Shown one piece after another: positions 7,698 to 15,631 of a stretch of DNA of 64,000 nt. A model generated the notes under the pieces. The model did no database searches, was not told the DNA's origin, and saw nothing but the letters and a program-made list of their open reading frames with translations. Made by a program: the position numbers and the translations under genes. The stretch is taken from assembly GCF_014656095.1 (NCBI RefSeq), contig NZ_BNBT01000020.1, positions 16,097 through 80,096 of the forward strand, given 5' to 3'. The stretch's first letter is position 1; the number at the start of each line of letters is the position of its first letter. The stretch comes from Streptomyces longispororuber. Lineage in GTDB: Bacteria; Actinomycetota; Actinomycetes; Streptomycetales; Streptomycetaceae.

Positions 7698-8986
7698 CAG
7701 GCGCGCCCCCAGGTGACGGGCAGCTCGATGAGCCCCTGGATGGTGTCGCCGGGTTTGATCGGGATCTGGTCCGGCGGCACGGCGAGCCGGAGGTCGGGGA
7801 CGCGGGCGAAGAGGGAGGTGAAGGCGATCTCCAGTTCCAGGCGGGCGAGGTTCTGCCCCAGGCACTGGTGGATGCCGAAGCCGAACGCGAGGTGGTGCCG
7901 CGCGTTCCTGCGGATGTCCAGCTCGTCCGGGTCCGGGTAGACGGCGGTGTCGCGGTTGACGGCCGACGCCGCGAGGAACACGCCCTCGTCGGCGCGGATG
8001 GTCTGCCCGGCCACCTCGATGTCGGCGGTGGCGACCCGCTGGAGGCCGTCGGCGATGGACAGGAAGCGCAGCAGCTCCTCCACGGCGTCGGGGACGAGCC
8101 GGGGCTCGGCCCGCAGGGCGGCGAGCTGGTCGGGGTGTTCGAGCAGGGTGAAGGTGCCCAGCGAGATCATGTTGGCGGTCGTCTCGTGGCCGGCGACGAG
8201 CAGCACCAGCGCGATCCGCGCCAGTTCGTCCCGGTCGAGCTCGCCCGTGCGCAGCCGTTCCCGCACGAGGTCGTCAAGCATGCCTCCACCGCCCTCGGCG
8301 ACGTCGCCGGCAGCGGCACCGCCCGGGACGGTCTCACCGTCCGCGGGGCCGTCGGCCATGGCGCCACGGGCGGTGTCATCGGCGGCGGCCTCGCTCTTCC
8401 GGTCGACCAGGGCACCGAGGTACGCCATCAGCGCCTTCCGCGCCTCCTCGGCCTCGTCGGCGGTCTTGCCGCGCAGCAGGCGGCGCGAAGCCTCCTCGAA
8501 GAACTCGTGGTCGGCGTACGGCACCCCGAGCAGTTCGCAGATCACCATGGACGGCACCGGCAGCGCGAACGCGGCCACCAGGTCGGCCGGCGGCCCCTGC
8601 TCGAGCATGGCGTCGAGGAGCTGGTCGACGATGTGCTGGACGCGGGGCCGCATCGCGGCCACCTGCTTCACGCCGAACGGCGGGATCAGCATGCGGCGCT
8701 GCCTGTTGTGCTCGGGGTCGTCCACGCCGAGGAGCGCGGTCCGCACCCGGCGGGCGATCTCGAACCGGGGTGCGAGCGAGGGGAAGGCCGGATTCTGCCG
8801 GTCGGTGGAGAGCCGGGGGTCCCTGAGCAGCGCCTTGGCCTCGGCGTGCCCGGTGACGAGCCACGCCTCGGTGTCGTCGTACAGGGTGATGCGGCTGAGC
8901 GGGCCCTGCTCGCTCAGCGGGCGGTAGCCGGCGGGCGGGTGGTAGGGACAGGTACGGTCCTGAGGGAAGGGAGCGGCTGGTGACAT
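7697..8986 (-). CDS. Cytochrome P450, CYP105-like
   Basis: The 429-residue protein shows all P450 landmarks: the I-helix oxygen-activation motif AGHETT at 265-270, the K-helix ExxR at 304-307, and the haem ligand loop FGFGIHQCLG at 368-377 with Cys375. The N-terminal pattern WLVTGHAEAKALLRDPRLSTD resembles CYP105 enzymes, which oxidise a wide range of small molecules. ATG 8986 follows GGAG. An Ala/Gly/Asp-rich stretch at about residues 198-236 enlarges the loop before the DDLVRERL helix and is absent from typical family members as I recall them. The coupled ferredoxin downstream is its likely electron donor. Confidence 0.92.
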   Translation of the reverse strand: MSPAAPFPQDRTCPYHPPAGYRPLSEQGPLSRITLYDDTEAWLVTGHAEAKALLRDPRLSTDRQNPAFPSLAPRFEIARRVRTALLGVDDPEHNRQRRMLIPPFGVKQVAAMRPRVQHIVDQLLDAMLEQGPPADLVAAFALPVPSMVICELLGVPYADHEFFEEASRRLLRGKTADEAEEARKALMAYLGALVDRKSEAAADDTARGAMADGPADGETVPGGAAAGDVAEGGGGMLDDLVRERLRTGELDRDELARIALVLLVAGHETTANMISLGTFTLLEHPDQLAALRAEPRLVPDAVEELLRFLSIADGLQRVATADIEVAGQTIRADEGVFLAASAVNRDTAVYPDPDELDIRRNARHHLAFGFGIHQCLGQNLARLELEIAFTSLFARVPDLRLAVPPDQIPIKPGDTIQGLIELPVTWGRA

Positions 8987-9362
8987 GCGGATCTCCGGTT
9001 CTCCGGCGGGCGTACGGATCTGCCAGTCCCCCGAGGCGGTCCGTCCCTCCACTTCATGCCCTATGCAGCTATTCGGACCACGCACGCTTCGGCCAATGTC
9101 GCCCCGCATGTCCCTGGAGGACGGATTGAGGCCGAAAACGACACCACCGGAACGCGCCATGCCGCGCGAGCCGCAGGCATATCCGCGCCACTCCCCCGCG
9201 TACACGTGCCACGCGACGGTACGAATTGGCTGGTTCTCGGCGGCGAGGCCCCCTCCGGGCAGGCGAACGCGTGAGCGGGCACGACGGGCGCACCACCCTC
9301 GTCGTACCCGCTGACCGTTGCGCCCGGAATCCGCCGTCGGCGCCCGGCTGTTCAGTGCGAGG
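8987..9362. other. Gene-free region upstream of the P450
   Basis: This 376-base stretch between the P450 start and the TetR stop has lower G+C at 9050-9240 and no convincing gene. Short frames on either strand have no ribosome site or recognisable motif. It presumably holds the P450 promoter. Confidence 0.5.
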
Positions 9363-10079
9363 TCACTGCCCGGCCCCCCGCGGCAGGCCGATGTACTCCC
9401 CCATCGCCGCGGCGCCGTAGGAGAACACCGCGGTGGGGTCGGGGGCGATGTCCATGATGTGGCTGTTGACCTCGAAGCCCACCATGCCGTGGAGCTGGGT
9501 CCACACCACGAACATGCGGGCCATCACGCTCCTCGGCAGGCCTTCGAGGAGTCCGGCGGCGAGGGCGTCGACGTTCTGGCGCATCCCGTCGCTGAGGGGC
9601 TCCTCGCCGGGGCGGTCGCCGGTGAGCTCGCCCGCCTTGTGCGCGTCGCGCAGGACGGCCACCATCGAGAGCACGATCCGGGCGACCGCCTCCAGGGTCT
9701 CCGGCGGCGCCGTGTACCCGGGCACCGGGCGGCCCCAGAGCAGGACGTACTCCTCGGGGTGGGCCATGGCCCACTCGCGGATGCCGAGCCAGATGGCGAC
9801 CCAGCGGCGCAGCGGGTCCGCGCCCTCCGCGAGGGCGGCCGCGGCGGCGGCCTCCGTGCTGTCCGCGAGTGAGGTGTAGGCGCCCAGGACCATGGCGGAC
9901 AGCAGCGCGTCCCCGTCGGGGTAGTGCCGCTCCGCCTCCCGCGGGTCGACACCGGCGTCCCGGGCGACCGCACCGGGGTCCAGGTGGACCTTGTGCCGTT
10001 CCGTGAGGCGCCGTAACGCCTCCTCCTTCAGCCGCTCGACCACGGCGTCCCCTGCGTGCTGTGCCTCGGTGGAAGTCAT
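9363..10079 (-). CDS. TetR family regulator with WHG-type C-terminal domain
   Basis: The product has 238 residues. Residues about 12-60 form the N-terminal helix-turn-helix region, though the recognition segment (HYPDGDALLSAMV) is what identifies it more than the weak first helices. The C-terminal half has the features of the WHG effector domain: WLGIREWAMAHPEEYVLLWG and VWTQLHGMVGFEVNSH. ATG 10079 follows GAGGG. It reads toward the P450-ferredoxin pair but is separated by a 376-base gap, so control of the P450 is possible and unproven. Confidence 0.85.
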   Translation of the reverse strand: MTSTEAQHAGDAVVERLKEEALRRLTERHKVHLDPGAVARDAGVDPREAERHYPDGDALLSAMVLGAYTSLADSTEAAAAAALAEGADPLRRWVAIWLGIREWAMAHPEEYVLLWGRPVPGYTAPPETLEAVARIVLSMVAVLRDAHKAGELTGDRPGEEPLSDGMRQNVDALAAGLLEGLPRSVMARMFVVWTQLHGMVGFEVNSHIMDIAPDPTAVFSYGAAAMGEYIGLPRGAGQ

Positions 10080-10303
10080 GATCCGAACCCTCGCAGATAC
10101 CGGAGGCGCTGTCGACGTCCTGCGGGGCGGGGCGAGGAGCGCGCCCCCGGCACCGCGCCGGACGCCAACTGCCGCCTTGCGCACGTCAGTTGCGGGTGCC
10201 GGGCGAGGTCGTCACCGGCGTCCGCACCACGACCCGTTCCGCGGGCTCCACCGCGGCTCCACCGCCGCTCGAGTCGGGCTCCGGCGGCGGCGCGGTGGGC
10301 GTC

Positions 10304-10864
10304 TCAGCGCGGTGCGGACGGGGCGGCGGCGTACCGGGGCGCCGCGAGGCCCTTGAGGTCGCGGACGTACCAGTTGTGGCAGGCGCCGTCGGCGTCCCGC
10401 ACCTGCTTCATGTACGTGAAGCCCGCCCGCACCGCCACCGCCTCCGACGCGGCGTTGCCGGGGTCCACGCGGATCACGCCGACGCGCGCGCCCGCGGACG
10501 CCGTGTAGCGGCAGACGAGGTCGACCGCGCGGGTCGCGAGGCCCCGCCCCCGCCACGCCGGGTACAGGCCGTAGGCGATGTTGGCCGCGCCGGGGGCGAG
10601 GCCCCGCATGGCGAGCCGGACGTCGATGGTGCCCGCCAGCGTCGGGCCGTCCCCGGCGCGCACGCCGAAGGCGCGCAGGGAGCCCCCGGTGGCCCACTGG
10701 TCCGCGCAGTGGCGTACGTACTCCTCCGTGCTCTCGCGGGTGCTGGGCTCGCCGTTGAGCCAGCGCACCAGGAGGTCGTCCTCGCCTGCCAGGTGCGCGT
10801 CGACGTCATCCAGGGTGAGGGGGGTCAGGGTGACCACGCCGTCCGACAGCTCGATGTTTCGCAC
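10304..10864 (-). CDS. GNAT family N-acetyltransferase (RimJ/RimL-like)
   Basis: The 186-residue frame from GTG 10864 starts with RNIELSDGVVTLTPLTLDDVDAHL, a RimJ/RimL-type first strand and helix. AYGLYPAWRGRGLATRAVDLV is the acetyl-CoA loop (RGRGLA) and NAASEAVAVRAGF the conserved final segment. An alternative GTG at 10915 would add 17 residues; the internal GTG is preferred because the conserved domain begins directly after it and a purine-rich GGGGAGGGGAAA precedes it. Substrate unknown. Confidence 0.82.
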   Translation of the reverse strand: MRNIELSDGVVTLTPLTLDDVDAHLAGEDDLLVRWLNGEPSTRESTEEYVRHCADQWATGGSLRAFGVRAGDGPTLAGTIDVRLAMRGLAPGAANIAYGLYPAWRGRGLATRAVDLVCRYTASAGARVGVIRVDPGNAASEAVAVRAGFTYMKQVRDADGACHNWYVRDLKGLAAPRYAAAPSAPR

Positions 10865-10922
10865 GGGGCGACTGTTTCCCCTCCCCGACGGGTGGGCAAC
10901 CGAATATCGGTTCACCGGACAG

Positions 10923-10958
10923 CGGAGCGCGGGCCCGCGGGTGCGGGCCCGCGCTCCG
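10923..10958 (-). terminator. Strong hairpin terminator of the UvrA-like gene
   Basis: A perfect 16-bp inverted repeat (CGGAGCGCGGGCCCGC / GCGGGCCCGCGCTCCG) with a 4-base loop lies 38 bases downstream of the UvrA-like stop codon and before the next gene on the same strand. Confidence 0.85.
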
Positions 10959-10995
10959 TGGCGTGGCTCGGCAGGCGCGTACCCCGGTGGAGACC

Positions 10996-13260
10996 TCAGG
11001 ACGAGGTGACGTACTCCCGCAGGTGGCGCGCGGTCAGCGTGTCGCCGTGCGCGACCAGGTCGGCGGGGGTGCCGGTGAACACCACCTCGCCGCCGTCGTG
11101 TCCGCCGCCCGGACCGAGGTCGATGATCCAGTCGGCGTGGGCCATCACGGCCTGGTGGTGTTCGATGACGACGACCGAGTTACCGTCGTCGACGAGGCGG
11201 TCGAGCAGCGCGAGCAGTTGGTCCACGTCGGCCAGGTGCAGCCCGGTCGTCGGCTCGTCCAGGACGTACGTGGAGGACTTCTCGGCCATGTGGATCGCGA
11301 GCTTCAGGCGCTGCCGCTCGCCTCCGGAGAGCGTGTTGAGCGGCTGGCCGAGGCGCAGGTAGCTCAGCCCGACGTCCTTGAGGCGGCCGAGCACCGTGTG
11401 CGGCTGCCCGGAGGGAAAGAAGTCGTACGCCTCCGCCACCGACATGCCCAGGACCTCGCTGATGTTCTTGCCGCGCAGCGTGTACGTGAGCACCTCGGGC
11501 GTGAACCGCTTGCCCTCGCACTCCTCGCACACCGACGCGACCTGCACGGTCGCGAGGTCGGTGTGGACGAGGCCGATGCCGTTGCACTTCGGGCAGGCGC
11601 CCGCCGAATTGGCGCTGAACAGCGCCGCCTTCACGCCGTTGGCCTTGGCGAACGCCGTGCGGATCGGGCCCAGGAGGTTCGTGTACGTCGCCGGGTTCGA
11701 GCGGCGGGAGCCGCGGATCGGCGCCTGGTCGGCGACCACGACGCCGTCCCGCCCGGACAGGTAGCCGTGGATCAGGGAACTCTTGCCCGAGCCCGCGACC
11801 CCGGTGACGACGGTGAGCACCCCGAGCGGTACGTCGACGTCGACGCCCTTCAGGTTGTGCAGGTCGGCGCCCTTGACGGACAACTGGCCGGTGGGCGTGC
11901 GGACGTGCGGGCGCAGCGCCACCCGGTGGCCGAGGTGGCGTCCGGTGAGGGTGCCGGAGCGGCGCAGCCCCTCGACGTCGCCGGAGTAGCAGATCTCGCC
12001 GCCCGCCTCGCCGGCGCCGGGACCGAGGTCGACGACGTGGTCGGCGATCGCCACGACCTCCGGCTTGTGCTCGACCACCAGGACGGTGTTGCCCTTGTCG
12101 CGCAGCCGGAGCAGCAGGTCGTTCATGCGCCGGATGTCGTGCGGGTGCAGGCCGACGGTCGGTTCGTCGAAGACGTACGTGACGTCCGTGATGCTGGAGC
12201 CGAGGTGGCGCACCATCTTCACGCGCTGCGCCTCGCCGCCGGACAGCGTCCCGGAGGGCCGGTCCAGGCTGAGGTAGCCGAGGCCGATCTCGGTCAGCGA
12301 ATCGAGCAGGTCCCGCAGGGAGGCGAGCAGCGGCGCCACGCTCGGCGCGTCGATGCCGCGGACGAACGCGGCCAGGTCGCTGATCTGCATCGCCGCGCAC
12401 TGGGCGATGTTCCGTCCGTCGATCTTCGAGGCGAGCGCGGTCCGGGTCAGCCGGGTGCCCTCGCACAGGGGACACCGGGTGAAGACGACGGCCCGCTCGA
12501 GGAAGCTCCGGATGTGCGGTTGCAGCGCGTCCCGGTCCTTGGCCAGCCAGCTCCGCCGCATCTTCGTGACGAGGCCCTCGTACGTGAAGCCGTTCGAGCC
12601 GACCTTCACCTTGACGGGCTCCTTGTGCAGCAGGTCGTCCCACTCCCGGTCGGTGAAGTCGCGCAGCTTCTTGTCGGGGTCGTGGAAGCCGGATCCCACC
12701 ACGACCTGCCAGCTCCACGAGTCCACCGCGTAGTACGGCACGGTGATGGCGCCCTCGTTGAGCGAGAGGTCCCGGTCCACCAACTGGTCCACGTCGACGG
12801 CGGATACCTCGCCCGTCCCCTCGCACTCCGGGCACATGCCGTCGGGCAGGTTGAAGCTGAACGCCCCCGGGGAGCCGATGTGCGGCTCGCCGATACGGCT
12901 GAAGACGATCCGCAGCATCGTGTACGCGTCCGTGGCAGTGCCCACCGTGGAGCGCGCGTTGGCCCCCATCCGCTCCTGGTCGACGACGATCGCCGCGCTG
13001 AGGTTGCGCAGTTCGTCGACGTCGGGGCGGCCGAGGCTCGGCATGAACGACTGGACGAACGCGGTGTACGTCTCGTTGATGAGCCGCTGCGACTCGGCGG
13101 CGATCGTGCCGAAGACCAGCGAGGACTTGCCGGACCCGGAGACTCCGGTGAACACGGTCAGCCGTCGCTTCGGCAGGTCGAGCGAGACGTCCTTCAGGTT
13201 GTTCTCGCGGGCGCCGCGGACCTGGATCACGGTGTGACTGTCGGCGGGGGTGACGTTCAC
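10996..13260 (-). CDS. UvrA-like ABC ATPase, DrrC/UvrA-paralogue class
   Basis: The 754-residue cytoplasmic protein has two ABC-type ATPase halves. The first has Walker A GVSGSGKSS (39-47) and signature LSGGEAQR; the second has Walker A GVAGSGKSS and signature LSGGERQR. Zinc-module CxxC pairs are present (CPECEGTG, CPLCEG, CPKCNG, CEECEG). It is about 200 residues shorter than housekeeping UvrA, lacking the UvrB-interaction part, as in DrrC of anthracycline producers, which protects DNA from intercalators. GTG 13260 follows GAGGAG; the longer frame passes through a palindromic operator. Likely a drug/DNA-damage self-protection or inducible protein; no excinuclease partner is nearby. Confidence 0.9.
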   Translation of the reverse strand: MNVTPADSHTVIQVRGARENNLKDVSLDLPKRRLTVFTGVSGSGKSSLVFGTIAAESQRLINETYTAFVQSFMPSLGRPDVDELRNLSAAIVVDQERMGANARSTVGTATDAYTMLRIVFSRIGEPHIGSPGAFSFNLPDGMCPECEGTGEVSAVDVDQLVDRDLSLNEGAITVPYYAVDSWSWQVVVGSGFHDPDKKLRDFTDREWDDLLHKEPVKVKVGSNGFTYEGLVTKMRRSWLAKDRDALQPHIRSFLERAVVFTRCPLCEGTRLTRTALASKIDGRNIAQCAAMQISDLAAFVRGIDAPSVAPLLASLRDLLDSLTEIGLGYLSLDRPSGTLSGGEAQRVKMVRHLGSSITDVTYVFDEPTVGLHPHDIRRMNDLLLRLRDKGNTVLVVEHKPEVVAIADHVVDLGPGAGEAGGEICYSGDVEGLRRSGTLTGRHLGHRVALRPHVRTPTGQLSVKGADLHNLKGVDVDVPLGVLTVVTGVAGSGKSSLIHGYLSGRDGVVVADQAPIRGSRRSNPATYTNLLGPIRTAFAKANGVKAALFSANSAGACPKCNGIGLVHTDLATVQVASVCEECEGKRFTPEVLTYTLRGKNISEVLGMSVAEAYDFFPSGQPHTVLGRLKDVGLSYLRLGQPLNTLSGGERQRLKLAIHMAEKSSTYVLDEPTTGLHLADVDQLLALLDRLVDDGNSVVVIEHHQAVMAHADWIIDLGPGGGHDGGEVVFTGTPADLVAHGDTLTARHLREYVTSS

Positions 13261-13302
13261 GGATGCTCCTCGCGCACTTGTTCGACAAGGAGGCACAGCG
13301 TA

Positions 13303-13321
13303 CATCGTACTCAGTACGATG
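13303..13321. promoter_or_regulatory. Perfect palindromic operator upstream of the UvrA-like gene
   Basis: CATCGTAC-TCA-GTACGATG is an exact 8-bp inverted repeat with a 3-base spacer, 43-61 bases upstream of the GTG start. The form (19-bp dyad containing GTAC halves) is typical of TetR or PadR family operators. No regulator of either family is adjacent. Confidence 0.7.
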
Positions 13322-13518
13322 GGGGCGGCTTCGCGGAAGTCCGTACCGGGGCAGGCGTGCGCCAGAGCATCACGCCCCGAATGCACAGAAAGGGTTCCTC
13401 TCCCCCATGCGTCAGCCCTTCAGGTGAATGCCCGAATGATCCGGGGGCCGCAGGGGGAGCCTGGCCGTGCCCGCCGACCCGTCACGGGCCGCCAACTCCC
13501 AGCGCCGCAAAGGTACTT

Positions 13519-13896
13519 ATGTTCCGAAAACTCGTCCTGACGGCCGTGGCCGCGGCCGCCGCCCTCACCCCCGCACTCGCCACCGCGGCCCCGGCCGCCG
13601 CGGCCGGACCCGACGTCGCGCGCGGCCCCGGCGAAGTGTGCTTCTGGACCCAGCCGGGCCAGCACGGCACGGGCTTCTGCTACCGGCCTCCGGGCTACCG
13701 GGACCTGCCCGAGTCCCACCACGACAAGACGGCGTCGTTCCGATCGGACGTGAACCAGAACATCTACGCGATCGACTGGGGCCGGCACGACTGCTACTAC
13801 CGCCTCATCCGGCCCTACGACTTCAGCGACAACTGGTCGTGGGGGTCGCGGATCGACGGGGTGTCCGACAAGACGGAGGGCTGCCAGGCGGCCTGA
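13519..13896 (+). CDS. Secreted I36-type small protein
   Basis: A 125-residue pre-protein. MFRKLVLTAVAAAAALTPALATAAPAAAA is a Sec signal peptide with an Ala-x-Ala cleavage site near residue 28. The mature part, with EVCFWTQPGQHGTGFCYRPP, DLPESHHDKTASFRS and a later CYYR, carries four or five cysteines and the crystallin-like strand pattern of peptidase inhibitor I36 family proteins. ATG 13519 is preceded by AAAGG. A second I36-type gene follows 240 bases downstream on the same strand. The inhibitor role is known only for one family member; here it is inferred at family level. Confidence 0.85.
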   Translation: MFRKLVLTAVAAAAALTPALATAAPAAAAGPDVARGPGEVCFWTQPGQHGTGFCYRPPGYRDLPESHHDKTASFRSDVNQNIYAIDWGRHDCYYRLIRPYDFSDNWSWGSRIDGVSDKTEGCQAA

Positions 13897-14137
13897 CCGG
13901 CCGGGCGAGCACGGACGCGCCGGTGGCTTCGCGCCGCCCGCGTCGAACCGCGCGGTTCGCGCGGCCCGCGCCGTCCGGGGCGTCGGTGCCGCTCCCGTAG
14001 CTCTCGCAGACCTCACAGCGCCCGCGGTCCCCGCAGCACACACCACACACGCCGTACGCCCCGTACACGCTGTACACCCGTACACGCGGCAACCCGAATC
14101 CAGAACCTCGTACCGACCGGAAAGGTCTCCACCGCCC

Positions 14138-14524
14138 ATGACCGCACAGCCCGTCAAGCGCACCTTCCTCGCGGCCGTTGCCGCCGCCCTCCTGATGACC
14201 GGCAGCCTCGCGGCGGCCGCCCCGGCCGGTGCCGCCGACTGCCCGAGTGGCCACTTCTGCGCCTGGGAGCACGCCAACTACGACGGCCAGCGCGCCAACT
14301 GGTCCGGCGACGACGGCTGGTGGGAGAGCTATATCGCCGACGAGGACTCCTCCTGGGCCAACCACGGCATCTCGGGCCCCGGTGTCAAGGACCACGTCAA
14401 GGTGTACTCCCGCGCTCACCAGGGCGGCCACATGACCATCTGCCTCACGCCCGGCCAAGAGGTCCACTACAACGGCGCCGCCAACGACAACGGTGACTCC
14501 CACACCTGGGCCATGAGCTGCTGA
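14138..14524 (+). CDS. Secreted I36-type small protein
   Basis: A 128-residue pre-protein with a Sec signal peptide (TFLAAVAAALLMTGSLAAAAPAGA, cleavage near residue 33). The mature part starts DCPSGHFCAWEHANYDGQ, the standard opening of I36/beta-gamma-crystallin-like secreted proteins, and ends HTWAMSC, giving four cysteines. AGGAAAGG-like sequence precedes ATG 14138. It is followed by a strong hairpin terminator. It differs clearly from the upstream I36 gene, so the pair is not a recent duplication. Confidence 0.88.
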   Translation: MTAQPVKRTFLAAVAAALLMTGSLAAAAPAGAADCPSGHFCAWEHANYDGQRANWSGDDGWWESYIADEDSSWANHGISGPGVKDHVKVYSRAHQGGHMTICLTPGQEVHYNGAANDNGDSHTWAMSC

Positions 14525-14539
14525 CCGGCATACGACCGC

Positions 14540-14572
14540 ACGGGCCCGCCGCCCTCCGGAGTGCGGGCCCGT
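14540..14572 (+). terminator. Hairpin terminator after the I36 gene
   Basis: A perfect 10-bp inverted repeat (ACGGGCCCGC / GCGGGCCCGT) with a 13-base loop starts 16 bases after the stop codon and lies between two convergent genes, so it may serve both. Confidence 0.8.
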
Positions 14573-14631
14573 CTGCTACGCCTTCCGTACGGCGGTCATG
14601 GGCCCGGCCCGCGACCGCCGTACGGCCCGCC

Positions 14632-15429
14632 TCACTTCCGCAGCCAGTAGCTGACGGTCTCCCGCCACTGCTCCAGCAGGGCGCGGTCCCCGATGACCTC
14701 GGCGCCCTCGGCGGGCACCGCCTCGCGCCCGTACAGGAGCAGCAGCAGGGCGGCGGCCGGGCCGCGCACCGCGACCGCGGCCTTCTCGTGGGCGCGCCGG
14801 GTGGTGATGGCGTCGCCCGTGAGGTCGACCAGCCACTCCCCCGCCCCCGGCTCGACGTCGGTCGCGTGGAAGTGGACGGTGCGGCCCGGGCCGAGCAGCG
14901 CGCGCAGGTGCTCGGGGGACTCGTAGACCTGCGGCAGGACGGTGAACTCCATCCACTCGTCCACCCCGGCCTGGGCGGTCCCCGGGTCGAGCACGTACGT
15001 GCCGCCGACGGCGGCGACCGCGTCCGCGCGGTGCAGGACCACCTCGAACAGCATGCGGCGCGCCCAGAACACCGGTGTGCCGCCCGGCGCCGGCGTCCAC
15101 ACCGCCGCCTCCGGCCCCGCCGCCCGCAGGGTGCCTGCCAGCAGCGCCGCGCCCTCGGCCACCCAGTCGCCGAGGGCCGCGGCGTCGGCGGTGTCGTCCC
15201 CGGCGACGTCGTCGACCTGGTCGTGGGAGACCGGTCCGGCCGACCGGGTGCGGACGACGCGCTCGGCCCAGCGGTGCGCGCCGCCGACGTGCCGCAGCAG
15301 GTTGCCGAGGCTCCAGCCGGGGCAGGTCGGCACGGGCGCGGCGAGGTCGGCGGCTGTGACGTGCTTCCTCAACTGATCGGCCTGCGCGACGATTTCGGAG
15401 GCGTAGCGCTCAAGAGTCACATGGCTCAT
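14632..15429 (-). CDS. Maleylpyruvate-isomerase-family mycothiol-dependent enzyme (MDMPI/DinB fold)
   Basis: The 265-residue protein begins SHVTLERYASEIVAQADQLRKHV and has TCPGWSLGNLLRHVGGAHRWAE (residues about 29-50), the N-terminal MDMPI_N signature in which a histidine helps bind zinc. MLFEVVLHRADAVAA supplies further metal-ligand-like His/Asp residues, and the C-terminal half is an MDMPI_C-type domain. Family members are DinB-fold enzymes that often use mycothiol, the actinobacterial thiol. ATG 15429 matches the conserved start. Specific substrate unknown. Confidence 0.85.
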   Translation of the reverse strand: MSHVTLERYASEIVAQADQLRKHVTAADLAAPVPTCPGWSLGNLLRHVGGAHRWAERVVRTRSAGPVSHDQVDDVAGDDTADAAALGDWVAEGAALLAGTLRAAGPEAAVWTPAPGGTPVFWARRMLFEVVLHRADAVAAVGGTYVLDPGTAQAGVDEWMEFTVLPQVYESPEHLRALLGPGRTVHFHATDVEPGAGEWLVDLTGDAITTRRAHEKAAVAVRGPAAALLLLLYGREAVPAEGAEVIGDRALLEQWRETVSYWLRK

Positions 15430-15631
15430 GGCCTCACGGTAGATCACGGGCCCCCGCGCCCGCGCGGGCATTACCGGCGGGGCGGGCCGAGGGTCGGCCG
15501 AGCAGCACCACGGCCGCGCGGGTGGCACGGCGGTCGCGCGGTCACCACGGCCGCGCAGGTGGCGCGGGGCCCGCGCAGGCATGACGCCCGTGCGCCCACC
15601 GCCTCCTCCCGCGGCGTATGCCGTACGGGCG

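Noticed and set aside
9056..9274. 72-codon plus-strand frame in the P450 upstream region
   Set aside because: No ribosome site and no recognisable motif; the region fits a promoter gap better.
10963..13386. Long plus-strand frame opposite the UvrA-like gene
   Set aside because: Its translation is Val/Ala/Arg-rich with no motif, whereas the minus strand has complete UvrA-type ATPase motifs.
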